This document shows positions 35,956-44,383 of a DNA stretch of 64,000 bases, one piece after another. Source of the stretch: Moduliflexus sp964602655 (GTDB taxonomy: Bacteria; Moduliflexota; Moduliflexia; Moduliflexales; Moduliflexaceae); assembly GCA_964602655.1 (NCBI GenBank), contig CAZRSF010000023.1, positions 11,526 through 75,525 of the forward strand. The letters are read 5' to 3'. Both the position numbers and the translations under genes were made by a program. Each line of letters opens with the position of its first letter. Position 1 is the stretch's first letter. The notes under the pieces are model-generated. The model was not told where the DNA came from and did not search any database. It was given only the letters and a program-made list of their open reading frames with translations.

Positions 35956-36723
35956 TTACGCCCTCTCTTTTCTTTTGGCCTGTTTTTCAGGAATCTCTAT
36001 GCCTGAATTCAACGCGACAATTTTCTTCCAATCTATCGCCCCATTAATACAGAATTCCTGAGTAAATTGCATTGTAAAAATGTTCAATGCTTGCGCATAG
36101 GCTTTCGAGAATTCTTCATTTTGTTCTTTTGCCCGATAGCCAAGAGGTTCGATAATCGCCGTATAGAGGTCTCTTTGTCCCGATATGAGTTCCCAAAACC
36201 GCTGGCCGCAGAGTTTCTGATAACCGGACTTTTGGGGTTTATTATCCCGTCCGTAACAACAGCCGTTCACGCAGACAATCTCAAGTTCGGGAGCGCGGGC
36301 GTTGACCGTTTCCGCCGCATGCGCAAAGTTCTGTTTCATTCGGTTGATCTGGTCGCTATTTCCCCAATTCGGGCCAGATTTGATTGAGACGATATAATAG
36401 GTCTGTTCTTTTTGAAATTCCAGATCAATCCCAATCGTCGTAGTTTTTCTGCCGCCATAAACTTTTCCGCAGATAAAGATCGCCAGACCTTCCAAAAAAA
36501 GGCCGAAAATCCCTTCCTCTTGCGAAGAAAGGTAGGCGTCGAGCAAGGTTTTGACAAAATCGTAGGCGGTCAGAACATTTTTGGCTTTGAACAGATACGG
36601 GTTTTTGCGGGTCAAGACCTCGGCAAACTTCAAACCTTTCAACTTCTGCAATCGGTTTTCATGAAACGTCCCGATATGCTGTTCGACATAGTGTTCGATA
36701 CTTTTGGTTGTAATCGTTCCCAT
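35956..36723 (-). CDS. PmeII-family type II restriction endonuclease
   Basis: A 255-aa protein. FHENRLQKLKGLKFAEVLTR, KNPYLFKAKNVLTAYDFVKT, LSSQEEGIFGLFLEGLAIFI and YIVSIKSGPNWGNSDQINRM match the PmeII endonuclease family as I know it. A PD-(D/E)XK core is visible as GIDLEF followed by SIKSG. The ATG lies 2 nt after the methyltransferase stop. The recognition site cannot be read from the sequence. Confidence 0.86.
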   Translation of the reverse strand: MGTITTKSIEHYVEQHIGTFHENRLQKLKGLKFAEVLTRKNPYLFKAKNVLTAYDFVKTLLDAYLSSQEEGIFGLFLEGLAIFICGKVYGGRKTTTIGIDLEFQKEQTYYIVSIKSGPNWGNSDQINRMKQNFAHAAETVNARAPELEIVCVNGCCYGRDNKPQKSGYQKLCGQRFWELISGQRDLYTAIIEPLGYRAKEQNEEFSKAYAQALNIFTMQFTQEFCINGAIDWKKIVALNSGIEIPEKQAKRKERA

Positions 36724-36725
36724 AG

Positions 36726-37547
36726 TTAGAAAAGCGTCGGTTCGTATTCGTCCATGCGTTTTTTTACGATGTCGTAATATTCTTGCTGAAGTTCGATGCC
36801 GATAGAATGTCGGGACAAATGCCGCGCAGCCAAAAGGGTCGTGCCTGAGCCGACGAATGGATCAAGAACGGTATCGCCTTCTTGCGTAAAGAGTTTGATA
36901 AACCACTCCGGCAGCGCTTGCGGAAATGTTGCGCTATGCTGCTTATTTCCGCACTCGGTCGCCAGATGCAAAACATTCGTCGGATAGGATAATTCTCGGT
37001 CGATCCAATGTGAAATATTTTTACCGAATCCGCTTCCATTTTTTGAGTCATCGCGGATTTTATCCGTTTCGCTGAGATTTCGAAGTCGTGTTTTAGCCCA
37101 ATCGCCTGTCGGAACCATCACCGCTTCTTGATACATCTGAAACTGTTTCTGTTTGTTGAATTGAAGTACACGTTCCCAGGCGTCGCGAAACCGATTCGGC
37201 CATTTTCCGGGATAACAATTTTTTTTATGCCACATAAACTCTTCTGTCCACAGCCATCCTTGCTTTCTGAGCGCAAGAATGAGCTCGATCACGTAAGTAT
37301 GCCGCTCACCGTTCACCGCTTTTTCTTTAATATTCAGAATGAATGTTCCAGTGGGCTTCAATACGCGTAAAAGTTCTTTCGAGATCGGAAGAAACCATGA
37401 GACATAATGATCCGGATGTATCCCCCCATACGTATTTTTTCGGCTATCGGCATACGGCGGGGACGTAAAAATCAAATCAACGGAGTCGCATTCCAATTCT
37501 GCCAGCTTCTCCTGACAATCGCCTAAGATGACATCTGTTTTTATCAT
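36726..37547 (-). CDS. Type II DNA amino-methyltransferase (partner of the PmeII-like enzyme)
   Basis: A 273-aa methyltransferase with motif IV TSPPYAD (residues ~31-37), motif I DPFVGSGTTLLAARHL and GIELQQEYYDIVKKRMDEY. The order IV before I is the beta/gamma-type arrangement. It would protect host DNA from the downstream endonuclease. The ATG at 37547 (MIKTDVILGDCQEKL) is used; no SD sequence is visible, and the 54 upstream codons have no family support. It lies 73 nt downstream of rex. Confidence 0.92.
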   Translation of the reverse strand: MIKTDVILGDCQEKLAELECDSVDLIFTSPPYADSRKNTYGGIHPDHYVSWFLPISKELLRVLKPTGTFILNIKEKAVNGERHTYVIELILALRKQGWLWTEEFMWHKKNCYPGKWPNRFRDAWERVLQFNKQKQFQMYQEAVMVPTGDWAKTRLRNLSETDKIRDDSKNGSGFGKNISHWIDRELSYPTNVLHLATECGNKQHSATFPQALPEWFIKLFTQEGDTVLDPFVGSGTTLLAARHLSRHSIGIELQQEYYDIVKKRMDEYEPTLF

Positions 37548-37567
37548 AATGAAGTGACTGTGAAAAA

Positions 37568-37589
37568 GGCGAGGACATTCGCCCTCGCC
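37568..37589 (-). terminator. Hairpin after rex
   Basis: GGCGAGG pairs with CCTCGCC around 8 nt, between the rex stop and the methyltransferase start. In the minus direction it has no long T-run, so it may only attenuate. Confidence 0.35.
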
Positions 37590-37620
37590 CGTAAAGCCCG
37601 CAAGATGCCGAAAATCCTCT

Positions 37621-38331
37621 TCACGCCGCGTCTTGCGGCTTCTGCGCTTGCAGGCGCAACTTCTCGCTATGCAGGTGATACGCGAGGCATTGCAATTCTG
37701 CCACGACATCCACCGTCCGCACTTTCACCGTCGAAGGCACAATCAATTGAATCGGCACGAAATTCAAGATCGCCGTAATGTTCGCATTAATAAGGCGATA
37801 CGTCATTTCTTGCGCCTCCTCTTCCGGCACGGCTAAGATGGCGATGTCTATCGAAATGCGCTGAAGCTCCTCTTCGAGTTGCGTAATCGCATAGACCGGC
37901 ACGGGCAATTCGAACAGCCCGGCGCTACGCTGGCGGGCGTATTCCGAATCGTCGGGCGTTTTATCGAATGCGGCAACCAGTTCGAAACCAGCGGCCAGAA
38001 AATCGCGAGATTTCAGCAGCGCGGCGCCAAGTCTGCCTGCACCAATCACCGCCGCTTTCCAGGTCTTCAGACCGGTTGCGCTGTCGGTCAGCCCCAAAAT
38101 CGCCATAATCTGCTCTTTGAGCGTGGCAATCGGATATCCCATGCCACGAATGCCGAATTCGCCGAAAAACGCCAAATCTTTCCGAACTTGCGCCGAATTC
38201 AAACCGAATCGGCTGGCGAATTCTTTGGATGAGACGGTTTTCATCCCCTCGCGTTCAAGGTGTTCGAGGCAGCGTTTGTAAATCGAAAGGCGGTAAATCG
38301 TAAATTCTGAAATATTATCAGCCGTTTTCAT
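37621..38331 (-). CDS. rex: Redox-sensing transcriptional repressor Rex
   Basis: A 236-aa repressor that senses the NADH/NAD ratio. The N-terminal winged helix includes YKRCLEHLEREGMKTVSSKE and LNSAQVRKDLAFFGEFGIRG. The Rossmann domain has VIGAGRLGAALLKSRDF and VAAFDKTPD. ILNFVPIQLIVPSTVKV and the C-terminal dimer helix complete the family pattern. It follows hslU by 19 nt, in the position codY has in Bacillus. I found no TTGTG-N-CACAA operator in the window. Confidence 0.95.
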   Translation of the reverse strand: MKTADNISEFTIYRLSIYKRCLEHLEREGMKTVSSKEFASRFGLNSAQVRKDLAFFGEFGIRGMGYPIATLKEQIMAILGLTDSATGLKTWKAAVIGAGRLGAALLKSRDFLAAGFELVAAFDKTPDDSEYARQRSAGLFELPVPVYAITQLEEELQRISIDIAILAVPEEEAQEMTYRLINANITAILNFVPIQLIVPSTVKVRTVDVVAELQCLAYHLHSEKLRLQAQKPQDAA

Positions 38332-38350
38332 AGTGTCTTCGCGCTCCTGG

Positions 38351-39736
38351 TTAGAGAATATACCGACTCAAGTCTTGATCTTCTGAAATGTCCGCTAATT
38401 TATTGCGCACGTATGCCGCGTCAATCGTCACCGTTTGCGAGCCGATTTCCGAAGCGTCGAACGAGAGTTCGTCGAGCATCCGCTCCATCACAGTATGCAG
38501 CCGCCGCGCCCCGATATTCTCGGTACGCTCGTTCACTGTTGCCGCAATTGACGCGATTTCGCTGATGGCGTCATCGGTAAAGTTCAAATTAATGCCTTCG
38601 GTGTCGAGCAAGGCTCGATATTGCGTAATCAAGGCGTTTTGCGGTTCTTTGAGAATCCGAATAAAATCGTCGCGATTCAACGATTCCAATTCGACGCGAA
38701 TCGGAAAACGCCCCTGAAGCTCGGGAATCAGATCCGACGGCTTGCTGATATGAAACGCGCCCGCGGCGATAAACAGGACGTGATCGGTTTTCACCATGCC
38801 ATATTTGGTGTTCACGGTCGAGCCTTCGACAATCGGCAGCAAATCCCGCTGTACGCCTTCGCGCGAGACATCCGGCCCGCCTTTGCCTTCGCGCCCCGCG
38901 ATTTTGTCCAATTCGTCCAAAAAGATAATGCCGGACTGTTCGACGCGCTGAATCGCCTGCGCTACGACTTCATCCATGTCAATCAGTTTTTGCGCCTCTT
39001 CCTGTTCGATCAGCCGCCGCGCTTCCGAAATTTTCATTTTGCGCTTTTTGGTTTTGGACGGAAACAGACCGCCGGGAAGCATGTCTTGAATATTGATGTT
39101 TTCCTGCATCCCGGAACTGGAAAAAATTTCAATCACCGGATTGCTGCGATCCGTGACTTCGACTTCGACGGAGCGTTCTTCAAGGCGGCCTTCACGCAAA
39201 TAATTGCGCAGCTTTTCGCGTGTGCCGGACGTTTCCTGCGCGTCGTCTTTCTGAGCGCGAGACGGCGGCAGGAGCAAATCGAGCAGACGGTCTTCGGTCA
39301 AATCTTTGGCTTTTTCCGCGACTTCCGTCTTTTTCTCTTCTTTCACCATCTTGACGCCCAATTCCATCAAATCGCGCACCATAGATTCCACGTCGCGTCC
39401 AACATAGCCGACTTCCGTGAATTTCGACGCTTCGATCTTCAGGAACGGCGATTGCGCCAATTTCGCGATACGCCGGGCGATTTCCGTTTTACCGACGCCG
39501 GTCGGGCCAATCATGATGATGTTTTTCGGCGCGACCTCTTCCCGCAATTCCGGCGCTAATTGCTGCCGCCGCCAGCGGTTGCGCAGCGCAATCGCTACCG
39601 AGCGTTTCGCGTTCTTCTGCCCGATGATGTATTTGTCCAATTCAGCCACGATTTGTCTGGGCGTCAGCGCCGTATTTTCGCTGCGGTGCGGCTGCTCGCT
39701 TTCTATTCTCTGCAATTCGCCTGTTTTCACGATCAT
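38351..39736 (-). CDS. hslU: HslU, ATPase of the HslUV protease
   Basis: A 461-aa AAA+ unfoldase that feeds substrates into HslV. TPRQIVAELDKYIIGQKNAK opens the domain. Walker A is GPTGVGKTE, followed by KFTEVGYVGRDVESMVRDL (pore loop GYVG). The I-domain spans ~110-240, Walker B is IIFLDELDKI, and ERTENIGARRLHTVMERMLD is the sensor-2 region. The C-terminal DLSRYIL tail would dock HslV. The start overlaps the hslV stop (ATGA). Confidence 0.98.
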   Translation of the reverse strand: MIVKTGELQRIESEQPHRSENTALTPRQIVAELDKYIIGQKNAKRSVAIALRNRWRRQQLAPELREEVAPKNIIMIGPTGVGKTEIARRIAKLAQSPFLKIEASKFTEVGYVGRDVESMVRDLMELGVKMVKEEKKTEVAEKAKDLTEDRLLDLLLPPSRAQKDDAQETSGTREKLRNYLREGRLEERSVEVEVTDRSNPVIEIFSSSGMQENINIQDMLPGGLFPSKTKKRKMKISEARRLIEQEEAQKLIDMDEVVAQAIQRVEQSGIIFLDELDKIAGREGKGGPDVSREGVQRDLLPIVEGSTVNTKYGMVKTDHVLFIAAGAFHISKPSDLIPELQGRFPIRVELESLNRDDFIRILKEPQNALITQYRALLDTEGINLNFTDDAISEIASIAATVNERTENIGARRLHTVMERMLDELSFDASEIGSQTVTIDAAYVRNKLADISEDQDLSRYIL

Positions 39737-40275
39737 GATTCTTTTTCCAGTTCTTCGATGATAATATGGTCATTGGTGTAAATACAGATGGACGAGGCAA
39801 TCTTCATCGCTTCTTCGGCGATCTGGCGGGCGGTCAGGGTGGAATGTTTCGTCAGCGCTTTCGCGGCGGCCAGCGCATACTGTCCGCCGGAACCAATCGC
39901 TAAAATCCCATCGTCCGGCTCGATCACGTCGCCATTCCCGGAAATGATAAAGGAATGCTTGCCGTCCACGACAACCAGCATCGCTTCCAGCCGACGCAAC
40001 ATGCGATCCGTGCGCCAATCTTTCGCCAATTCGACGGCAGCCCGCAGCAAATCGCCGTGAAATTCTTTCAATTTTGCTTCCAACCGTTCGAACAGCGCGA
40101 ACGCATCGGCGGCGCCGCCCGCGAATCCGGCGATAATCTTGTCGTTATACATCCGGCGCACTTTTTTGGCGTTATGTTTCATGACGGTTTCGCCGAACGA
40201 CACCTGCCCGTCTCCGGCCACCGCCACCTGTCCGTTATGTCTCACCGCGATCACAGTCGTTGATCGTATTCTCAT
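39733..40275 (-). CDS. hslV: HslV, peptidase of the HslUV protease
   Basis: A 180-aa proteasome-like threonine peptidase. The sequence RIRSTTVIAVRHNGQVAVAG places the catalytic N-terminal threonine after a short propeptide of about five residues. GDGQVSFGETVMKHNAKKVR and IAGFAGGAADAFALFERLE are classic. The ATG at 40275 has AAGGAG upstream, and the first 41 nt overlap the xerC end. The longer frame is xerC in another phase. Confidence 0.97.
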   Translation of the reverse strand: MRIRSTTVIAVRHNGQVAVAGDGQVSFGETVMKHNAKKVRRMYNDKIIAGFAGGAADAFALFERLEAKLKEFHGDLLRAAVELAKDWRTDRMLRRLEAMLVVVDGKHSFIISGNGDVIEPDDGILAIGSGGQYALAAAKALTKHSTLTARQIAEEAMKIASSICIYTNDHIIIEELEKES

Positions 40276-41242
40276 CTGGCTCCTTTTCAAGTAAGGCTTT
40301 CGGATGCGCGTGATGATACACATCCAATAAATTATCCACGCTGACATGCGTATAACGCTGCGTCGTCGAAAGGCGCGCATGTCCTAAGAGTTCCTGAATC
40401 GTCCGCAAGTCCGCCCCGGCGATCAGCAAATGACTGGCAAACGAATGCCGGAAGGCGCGCGGGCTGAAACTGAGGTCGAGGTCGGCCTCGGCAAGGTACT
40501 TTTTCACGATGCGGCGCACACTGCGGCTGGTTAAGCACGTTCCGCGCGCATTCAAAAACAAGGCGTCATCCGACTGGCGGCGTTTCCGCGCTGACGACGC
40601 TTTTTCCGACTCTGCTGCCAGAAATTCCTCGCGCCGCGCTACATAGCGTTCCAACGCCTTGTCCGCCGGTTCTCCGAATACCACCATCCGTTCTTTATTG
40701 CCCTTGCCATGAATTTTGATGCGGCGGTCCGAAAAATTGATCTGCGCCAACCGCAGCTGCGCCAATTCTTCAACGCGAATGCCGGTCGCATACAGCAGTT
40801 CAAGGATGGCGGCGTCGCGCAGCGTGAGGAAATCAATCCCGACCACGCCGTCCAACAATCGTTCCATCTCATCTTCTTCGAATACTGCCGGAAGATGTTG
40901 CGGCAATTTCGGCAGCGGAATGCCTCGCGCCGGGCTTTGAGGAATATACGCTTTTTTCCACAAAAAGTTACAGAATGATTTGAGCGCCGACAGTTTTCTG
41001 GCAATCGAGGTTTTAGCGAGTTTTCGGCTGTATAAATGCCCTAAAAACGCCTGAATGACGGTACGATCTATGCTGCGAATATCAATCTTTGCGTTGTCGC
41101 CAGTCTCGTCAAGATATTTATGCAGATTGGTCAAAAATTCACGAAACTGGTCGAGATCGGTCTGATAATTTCGGATCGTCTGCTCGGAGAAATTCCGCTC
41201 GTGGGCGAGATAGGTGATAAATGCGTCAATATATTCTTGCAT
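40235..41242 (-). CDS. xerC: XerC/XerD-type tyrosine recombinase
   Basis: A 335-aa site-specific recombinase. The SAM-like N-terminal domain (residues 1-115) is followed by a catalytic domain with R156 in TGIRVEEL, K180 in HGKGNKER, R265, H288 in LLGHARLST and Y297 in QRYTHV. The usual His of the H-x-x-R motif is Arg here (SPRAFRHSFASHLL, R262), which is unusual. An insertion near residues 208-228 is rich in Ser, Arg and Lys. Xer proteins resolve chromosome dimers. It is followed by hslV and hslU as in Firmicutes. Confidence 0.93.
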   Translation of the reverse strand: MQEYIDAFITYLAHERNFSEQTIRNYQTDLDQFREFLTNLHKYLDETGDNAKIDIRSIDRTVIQAFLGHLYSRKLAKTSIARKLSALKSFCNFLWKKAYIPQSPARGIPLPKLPQHLPAVFEEDEMERLLDGVVGIDFLTLRDAAILELLYATGIRVEELAQLRLAQINFSDRRIKIHGKGNKERMVVFGEPADKALERYVARREEFLAAESEKASSARKRRQSDDALFLNARGTCLTSRSVRRIVKKYLAEADLDLSFSPRAFRHSFASHLLIAGADLRTIQELLGHARLSTTQRYTHVSVDNLLDVYHHAHPKALLEKEPDENTINDCDRGET

Positions 41243-41297
41243 CAGTCAGGGTTTGATTTGCTGTTTGAAGAAGAGAGATTTACAGACAGGCTGTCGT

Positions 41298-41597
41298 TCA
41301 CGCATACACCAGTTCCGTTGCGTGTTTGCGCGAAGCGCGGCGACAAGGACGCGGCGCAGGACAGCCATACAACATGCCCTCTGCGCTGATGTCTTCATCA
41401 ATGTCCGGCCAGTGAATGCCATGCCCATCGCCAATCATCTCGAAATGATTGCGTTGTTCCGGTGTGGCCTCGGCCAATCGCCATGACCATTCGAGCGGAA
41501 CGCTGATGATTCGACCATCCATCAGGGTGGCGGTGATCATCTCATCCGTCACGGTCATATCTTTAATCTTGACTGGGGTTCTGCCCGCAATGTTCAT
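41298..41597 (-). CDS. DUF2442 protein
   Basis: A 99-aa protein with TVTDEMITATLMDGRIISVP and LEWSWRLAEATPEQRNHFEM, ending with DGHGIHWPDIDEDISAEGML. This is the DUF2442 pattern. GGAGG lies 6 nt before the ATG at 41597, inside the DUF4160 gene; the frames overlap by 35 nt. DUF4160/DUF2442 pairs are widespread and behave like small mobile modules, perhaps toxin-antitoxin-like, but the activity is unknown. Confidence 0.85.
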   Translation of the reverse strand: MNIAGRTPVKIKDMTVTDEMITATLMDGRIISVPLEWSWRLAEATPEQRNHFEMIGDGHGIHWPDIDEDISAEGMLYGCPAPRPCRRASRKHATELVYA

Positions 41598-41817
41598 CCC
41601 ACGCCTCCATGATGTTGTCGGCATACGTGTCGATGAGTTGGTGGATTTTCCGCAACTCGCGAGACGGAAAGCCGTTGTTGTCTGCCAGCATGATCGGATT
41701 GACCCAAAATTTACAGACCATTCGTTCGCGTTGCACATGCACGTGAACGGGTTCGGCGCAATCGAAACTGTAAAAATAGAACCGATAAGGGCCGGGAATC
41801 TGTTTGACCGTTGGCAT
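41563..41817 (-). CDS. DUF4160 protein
   Basis: An 84-aa protein with PTVKQIPGPYRFYFYSFDCA, EPVHVHVQRE and the PSRELRKIHQLIDTYADNIM helix, the DUF4160 pattern. GGAAG precedes the ATG. It is translationally coupled to the DUF2442 gene. Both sit between a SAM methyltransferase and xerC. Confidence 0.87.
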   Translation of the reverse strand: MPTVKQIPGPYRFYFYSFDCAEPVHVHVQRERMVCKFWVNPIMLADNNGFPSRELRKIHQLIDTYADNIMEAWDEHCGQNPSQD

Positions 41818-41956
41818 GTGCTCTTCCTAAATAGAAAAATCGTTCACCTTATACACTCACAATCCTGCGAACATCAATTCTCGCATTGCCGCTCGTCTCG
41901 TCAAGATATTTATGTAAATTGGTTAAAATTCACGAAATCAATCAAAAAGGATGCGT

Positions 41957-42604
41957 TCAGCGAGCCTTCTTCACGCAGACCATCCGAACTTTGAGCGTTC
42001 CCCATGCTTTTTCGAACGTGTCGAGCGGTTCAAGAATCCGCACATCGTACTGCCGCCGATCAAGTTGATTGATCAGGCATTGACAGCCGGCTTCCGCCGC
42101 CTCTTTTTCGCTATTTTCATAATAGTCGTCGAAAATGACAACGGTGTTCTCCGTCATGATCGTCTGCAAATACCCCCAATCGGATCGAATGGTTTCGATG
42201 GAATGTCCGCCGTCAATAAAGATGAAATCGGCGTTGCGGATGGTGTCAAGCGATATGGGCAGCGTCTGTTTCGTATTGCCTTTGAATAATTGAATTTTTG
42301 CGCCGGATTGCTCTAATTTTTGCTGAATCGCGACATACGACAGCGGCTTTTTCGATTTTTCTTTTTCAAGCAATTCATCGCTCAATTCTTCGAACAGATC
42401 GAAACCATAGTACTCAATCTCCGAAGCGGCATGGTGTGCGCTGGCGGTTCGAATCATTTCAAGGGCATGCTTTCCGTCGAAAATGCCAATCTCGACCAAC
42501 CGACGGCATTTATGGCGATAGATCGCGTCGAATAACGCCCGATACCGTCGTGGGCGCGTCTTATACATGAGCCAGACATGCTGGAGATATGCCGCAATAT
42601 TCAT
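41957..42604 (-). CDS. Class I SAM-dependent methyltransferase
   Basis: A 215-aa Rossmann-fold methyltransferase. Motif I is LVEIGIFDGKHALEMIR, then YYGFDLFEEL. IFIDGGHSIETIRSDWGYL (D-G-x-H) places it near the Methyltransf_24/TylF-like group. AAGGAAATTTTTG precedes the ATG at 42604. The substrate is unknown. It follows the NYN gene closely and may be co-transcribed. Confidence 0.8.
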   Translation of the reverse strand: MNIAAYLQHVWLMYKTRPRRYRALFDAIYRHKCRRLVEIGIFDGKHALEMIRTASAHHAASEIEYYGFDLFEELSDELLEKEKSKKPLSYVAIQQKLEQSGAKIQLFKGNTKQTLPISLDTIRNADFIFIDGGHSIETIRSDWGYLQTIMTENTVVIFDDYYENSEKEAAEAGCQCLINQLDRRQYDVRILEPLDTFEKAWGTLKVRMVCVKKAR

Positions 42605-42643
42605 CAAAAATTTCCTTAAACAATCACGCCGATATTTCGGCAA

Positions 42644-43342
42644 TTATTCATCATCGTCACCGCCGAAAATTTTCATCCATTCATCCACTTCTTTCGGTGA
42701 TAGGCGAATATGATCGCGACGTTCGTCATCGTCCGCGCCGTACATTCGAGGCGCGGGCGGCGATTTCTCCGGTTGCGCGTTTTTCGATGTCGCGGTGCGC
42801 GTCGCGCGTTCCCGTGTCGCTGGTTGACCTGATTTATCGGGCTGTTTCTCGGGTTTTTTCTGCTCGACCGGTTCAGGTCCGAACAATTTCAGCCATTCCA
42901 GCACCTCTTCGTCAGATACGCGAATGTTCACCCGATCAAGCTGTTGCTCTTGCGATAACGTTCGAAAAATCTGTTGTTCGAATTCTTCGGATTTGATAAC
43001 GGGCGTTCCGTGCGTTCTGACATATTCGGCGACATCGCCGTCCGATGAGACGACTAACAGGGCTTTCCGTCGTCGCGGTTCCTGCGCGACGACCATTTTT
43101 TTAATCGCGTGATCCGCGCTGTAAATCGGCGAGGTGTAGATCACGGTCACGCGCCCGTACTGACGTTTGCGATCCACCTGCTGTCCGCCGAAACTCCCGT
43201 CGAACACCAGCGTCAGCGTTTTTTTCGCCCGCGCGCAGTATTGCCCGAACAGATAGATAATTTTTTCGCGCGCATGCGTGTCTTGCAGCGTCAATTCCGT
43301 CGAACGCCCGATATAATTGTAGCCGTCAACAATGATGGACAT
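42644..43342 (-). CDS. NYN-domain RNase-like protein (YacP family)
   Basis: Residues 1-135 are a YacP-type NYN domain: IIVDGYNYIGRS, LVFDGSFGG, IYTSPIYSADHAIKKMV and VVSSDGDVAEY carry the acidic metal-binding residues. YacP relatives (Rae1) act in mRNA turnover. The C-terminal half is unusual. A short motif occurs twice, RVSDEEVLEWLKLFG (141-155) and RLSPKEVDEWMKIFG (213-227), separated by a Lys/Pro/Arg-rich linker, and the protein ends in an acidic tail. Confidence 0.88.
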   Translation of the reverse strand: MSIIVDGYNYIGRSTELTLQDTHAREKIIYLFGQYCARAKKTLTLVFDGSFGGQQVDRKRQYGRVTVIYTSPIYSADHAIKKMVVAQEPRRRKALLVVSSDGDVAEYVRTHGTPVIKSEEFEQQIFRTLSQEQQLDRVNIRVSDEEVLEWLKLFGPEPVEQKKPEKQPDKSGQPATRERATRTATSKNAQPEKSPPAPRMYGADDDERRDHIRLSPKEVDEWMKIFGGDDDE

Positions 43343-43372
43343 CGAAAAAATCCCTCGTTCGGCGCATTCTCG

Positions 43373-44281
43373 TCAAGCAGAGATTGTCTTGCTGTTTGCG
43401 GCGTCAGGCAGCATAAATGCCGTTTCTAAGTCTCGACACATAGCCACGAGATCATCTACGGAACATTCTTCCAATTCAGCATCGCTCGCAATCGGTCGGC
43501 GCAACAGTTGTTGCAAGACCTGAATCTTTCCGACAAATTTGCCTTTATTCATGCCGATTTGTTCGCCTTCTTTTCGCGCCGCCGCAATTTCGGCGAGTTC
43601 GGTTTTCAACGCTTTTTCTCGAAGTTCCGCTAACTGAAGGGTTTCTTCGTCTGCGCTCAAACGCTTCAGAATCGTAAATGCTTTCTGAATCGCAGGCGTA
43701 TGATATTGCGTGTTGACCATGTCGTCATCCTCCTCATGCGCATGATTGAAAAAATGCAGCCATTCCTGCATTTTTTCGCCCGCATTGCCTGATTTCTCGA
43801 CCTTCGGCAATTCGAAAAAATGTAACGCCATATCTTTTGAGAGGCAAAGTTCGGGATGCCGTCCATCTCGAAATTCGAATTGCCAATGCAGATCGGAATA
43901 TTCTGGAAAGACCGTGTAATCGAGAAAATGAATGCCGATGACCGGCTTCAAACTGGCATACGATTCTCCCGTCTCCAGTTGGCTCGCGTACATGCGGCAC
44001 AAATAATACAGCGAGCGTTCAGGGTAAAACGCATATTTGCGTACCTGCATCTCAATATCATACGATCTGTCATGTTCGTCAATCGCTTGCAGGTCAAGGA
44101 TGATTAATTTTTCTGCTAATTCCCCTGGCAAGATGGTTGGGTTTTTGACCTGAATAGATTGAATATGTTGATGTTCAGGGAAATCGAGAACTGCGTTGAC
44201 TAAATCGCACAAGACTTCTAAATCATTTGTAAATAACAGTTTGAAGACTAAATCGAGTTTTGGCGTTAATAATTTCATCAT
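43373..44281 (-). CDS. Rpn-family recombination-promoting nuclease / PD-(D/E)XK transposase-like protein
   Basis: A 302-aa protein of the Rpn/YhgA-like group. LTPKLDLVFKLLFTNDLEVL opens the nuclease fold. LIILDLQAIDEHDRSYDIEMQ holds the D and E-x-Q catalytic core. YYLCRMYASQLETGESYASL is also typical. The C-terminal part is helical. These proteins cut DNA and are linked to horizontal recombination, but this is not an insertion sequence by itself: no terminal repeats were found at its ends. Confidence 0.85.
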   Translation of the reverse strand: MMKLLTPKLDLVFKLLFTNDLEVLCDLVNAVLDFPEHQHIQSIQVKNPTILPGELAEKLIILDLQAIDEHDRSYDIEMQVRKYAFYPERSLYYLCRMYASQLETGESYASLKPVIGIHFLDYTVFPEYSDLHWQFEFRDGRHPELCLSKDMALHFFELPKVEKSGNAGEKMQEWLHFFNHAHEEDDDMVNTQYHTPAIQKAFTILKRLSADEETLQLAELREKALKTELAEIAAARKEGEQIGMNKGKFVGKIQVLQQLLRRPIASDAELEECSVDDLVAMCRDLETAFMLPDAANSKTISA

Positions 44282-44297
44282 TTGCCCTCATATCACG

Positions 44298-44376
44298 GGA
44301 GCAGGAATGCAAACGCTTGCTTTTGCAACGCGATATCGCCGCTTCATAAGACGGCAAAAGCAAGCTTTTGCACTCC
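44298..44376. repeat. Family F inverted repeat pair
   Basis: GGAATGCAAACGCTTGCTTTTGC on one side and GGCAAAAGCAAGCTTTTGCACTCC on the other can pair around a central loop. It separates topA from the Rpn gene. Confidence 0.7.
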
Positions 44377-44383
44377 TTCTGCA

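Noticed and set aside
38621..39559. 312-aa open frame antisense to hslU
   Set aside because: It is the reverse shadow of a gene with complete HslU motifs; it is rich in Phe/Arg/Gln, typical of such shadows, and shows no domain.
43373..44281. Rpn-family gene as part of an insertion sequence
   Set aside because: No terminal inverted repeats or target duplications frame it; the flanking family F repeat is a general intergenic element.
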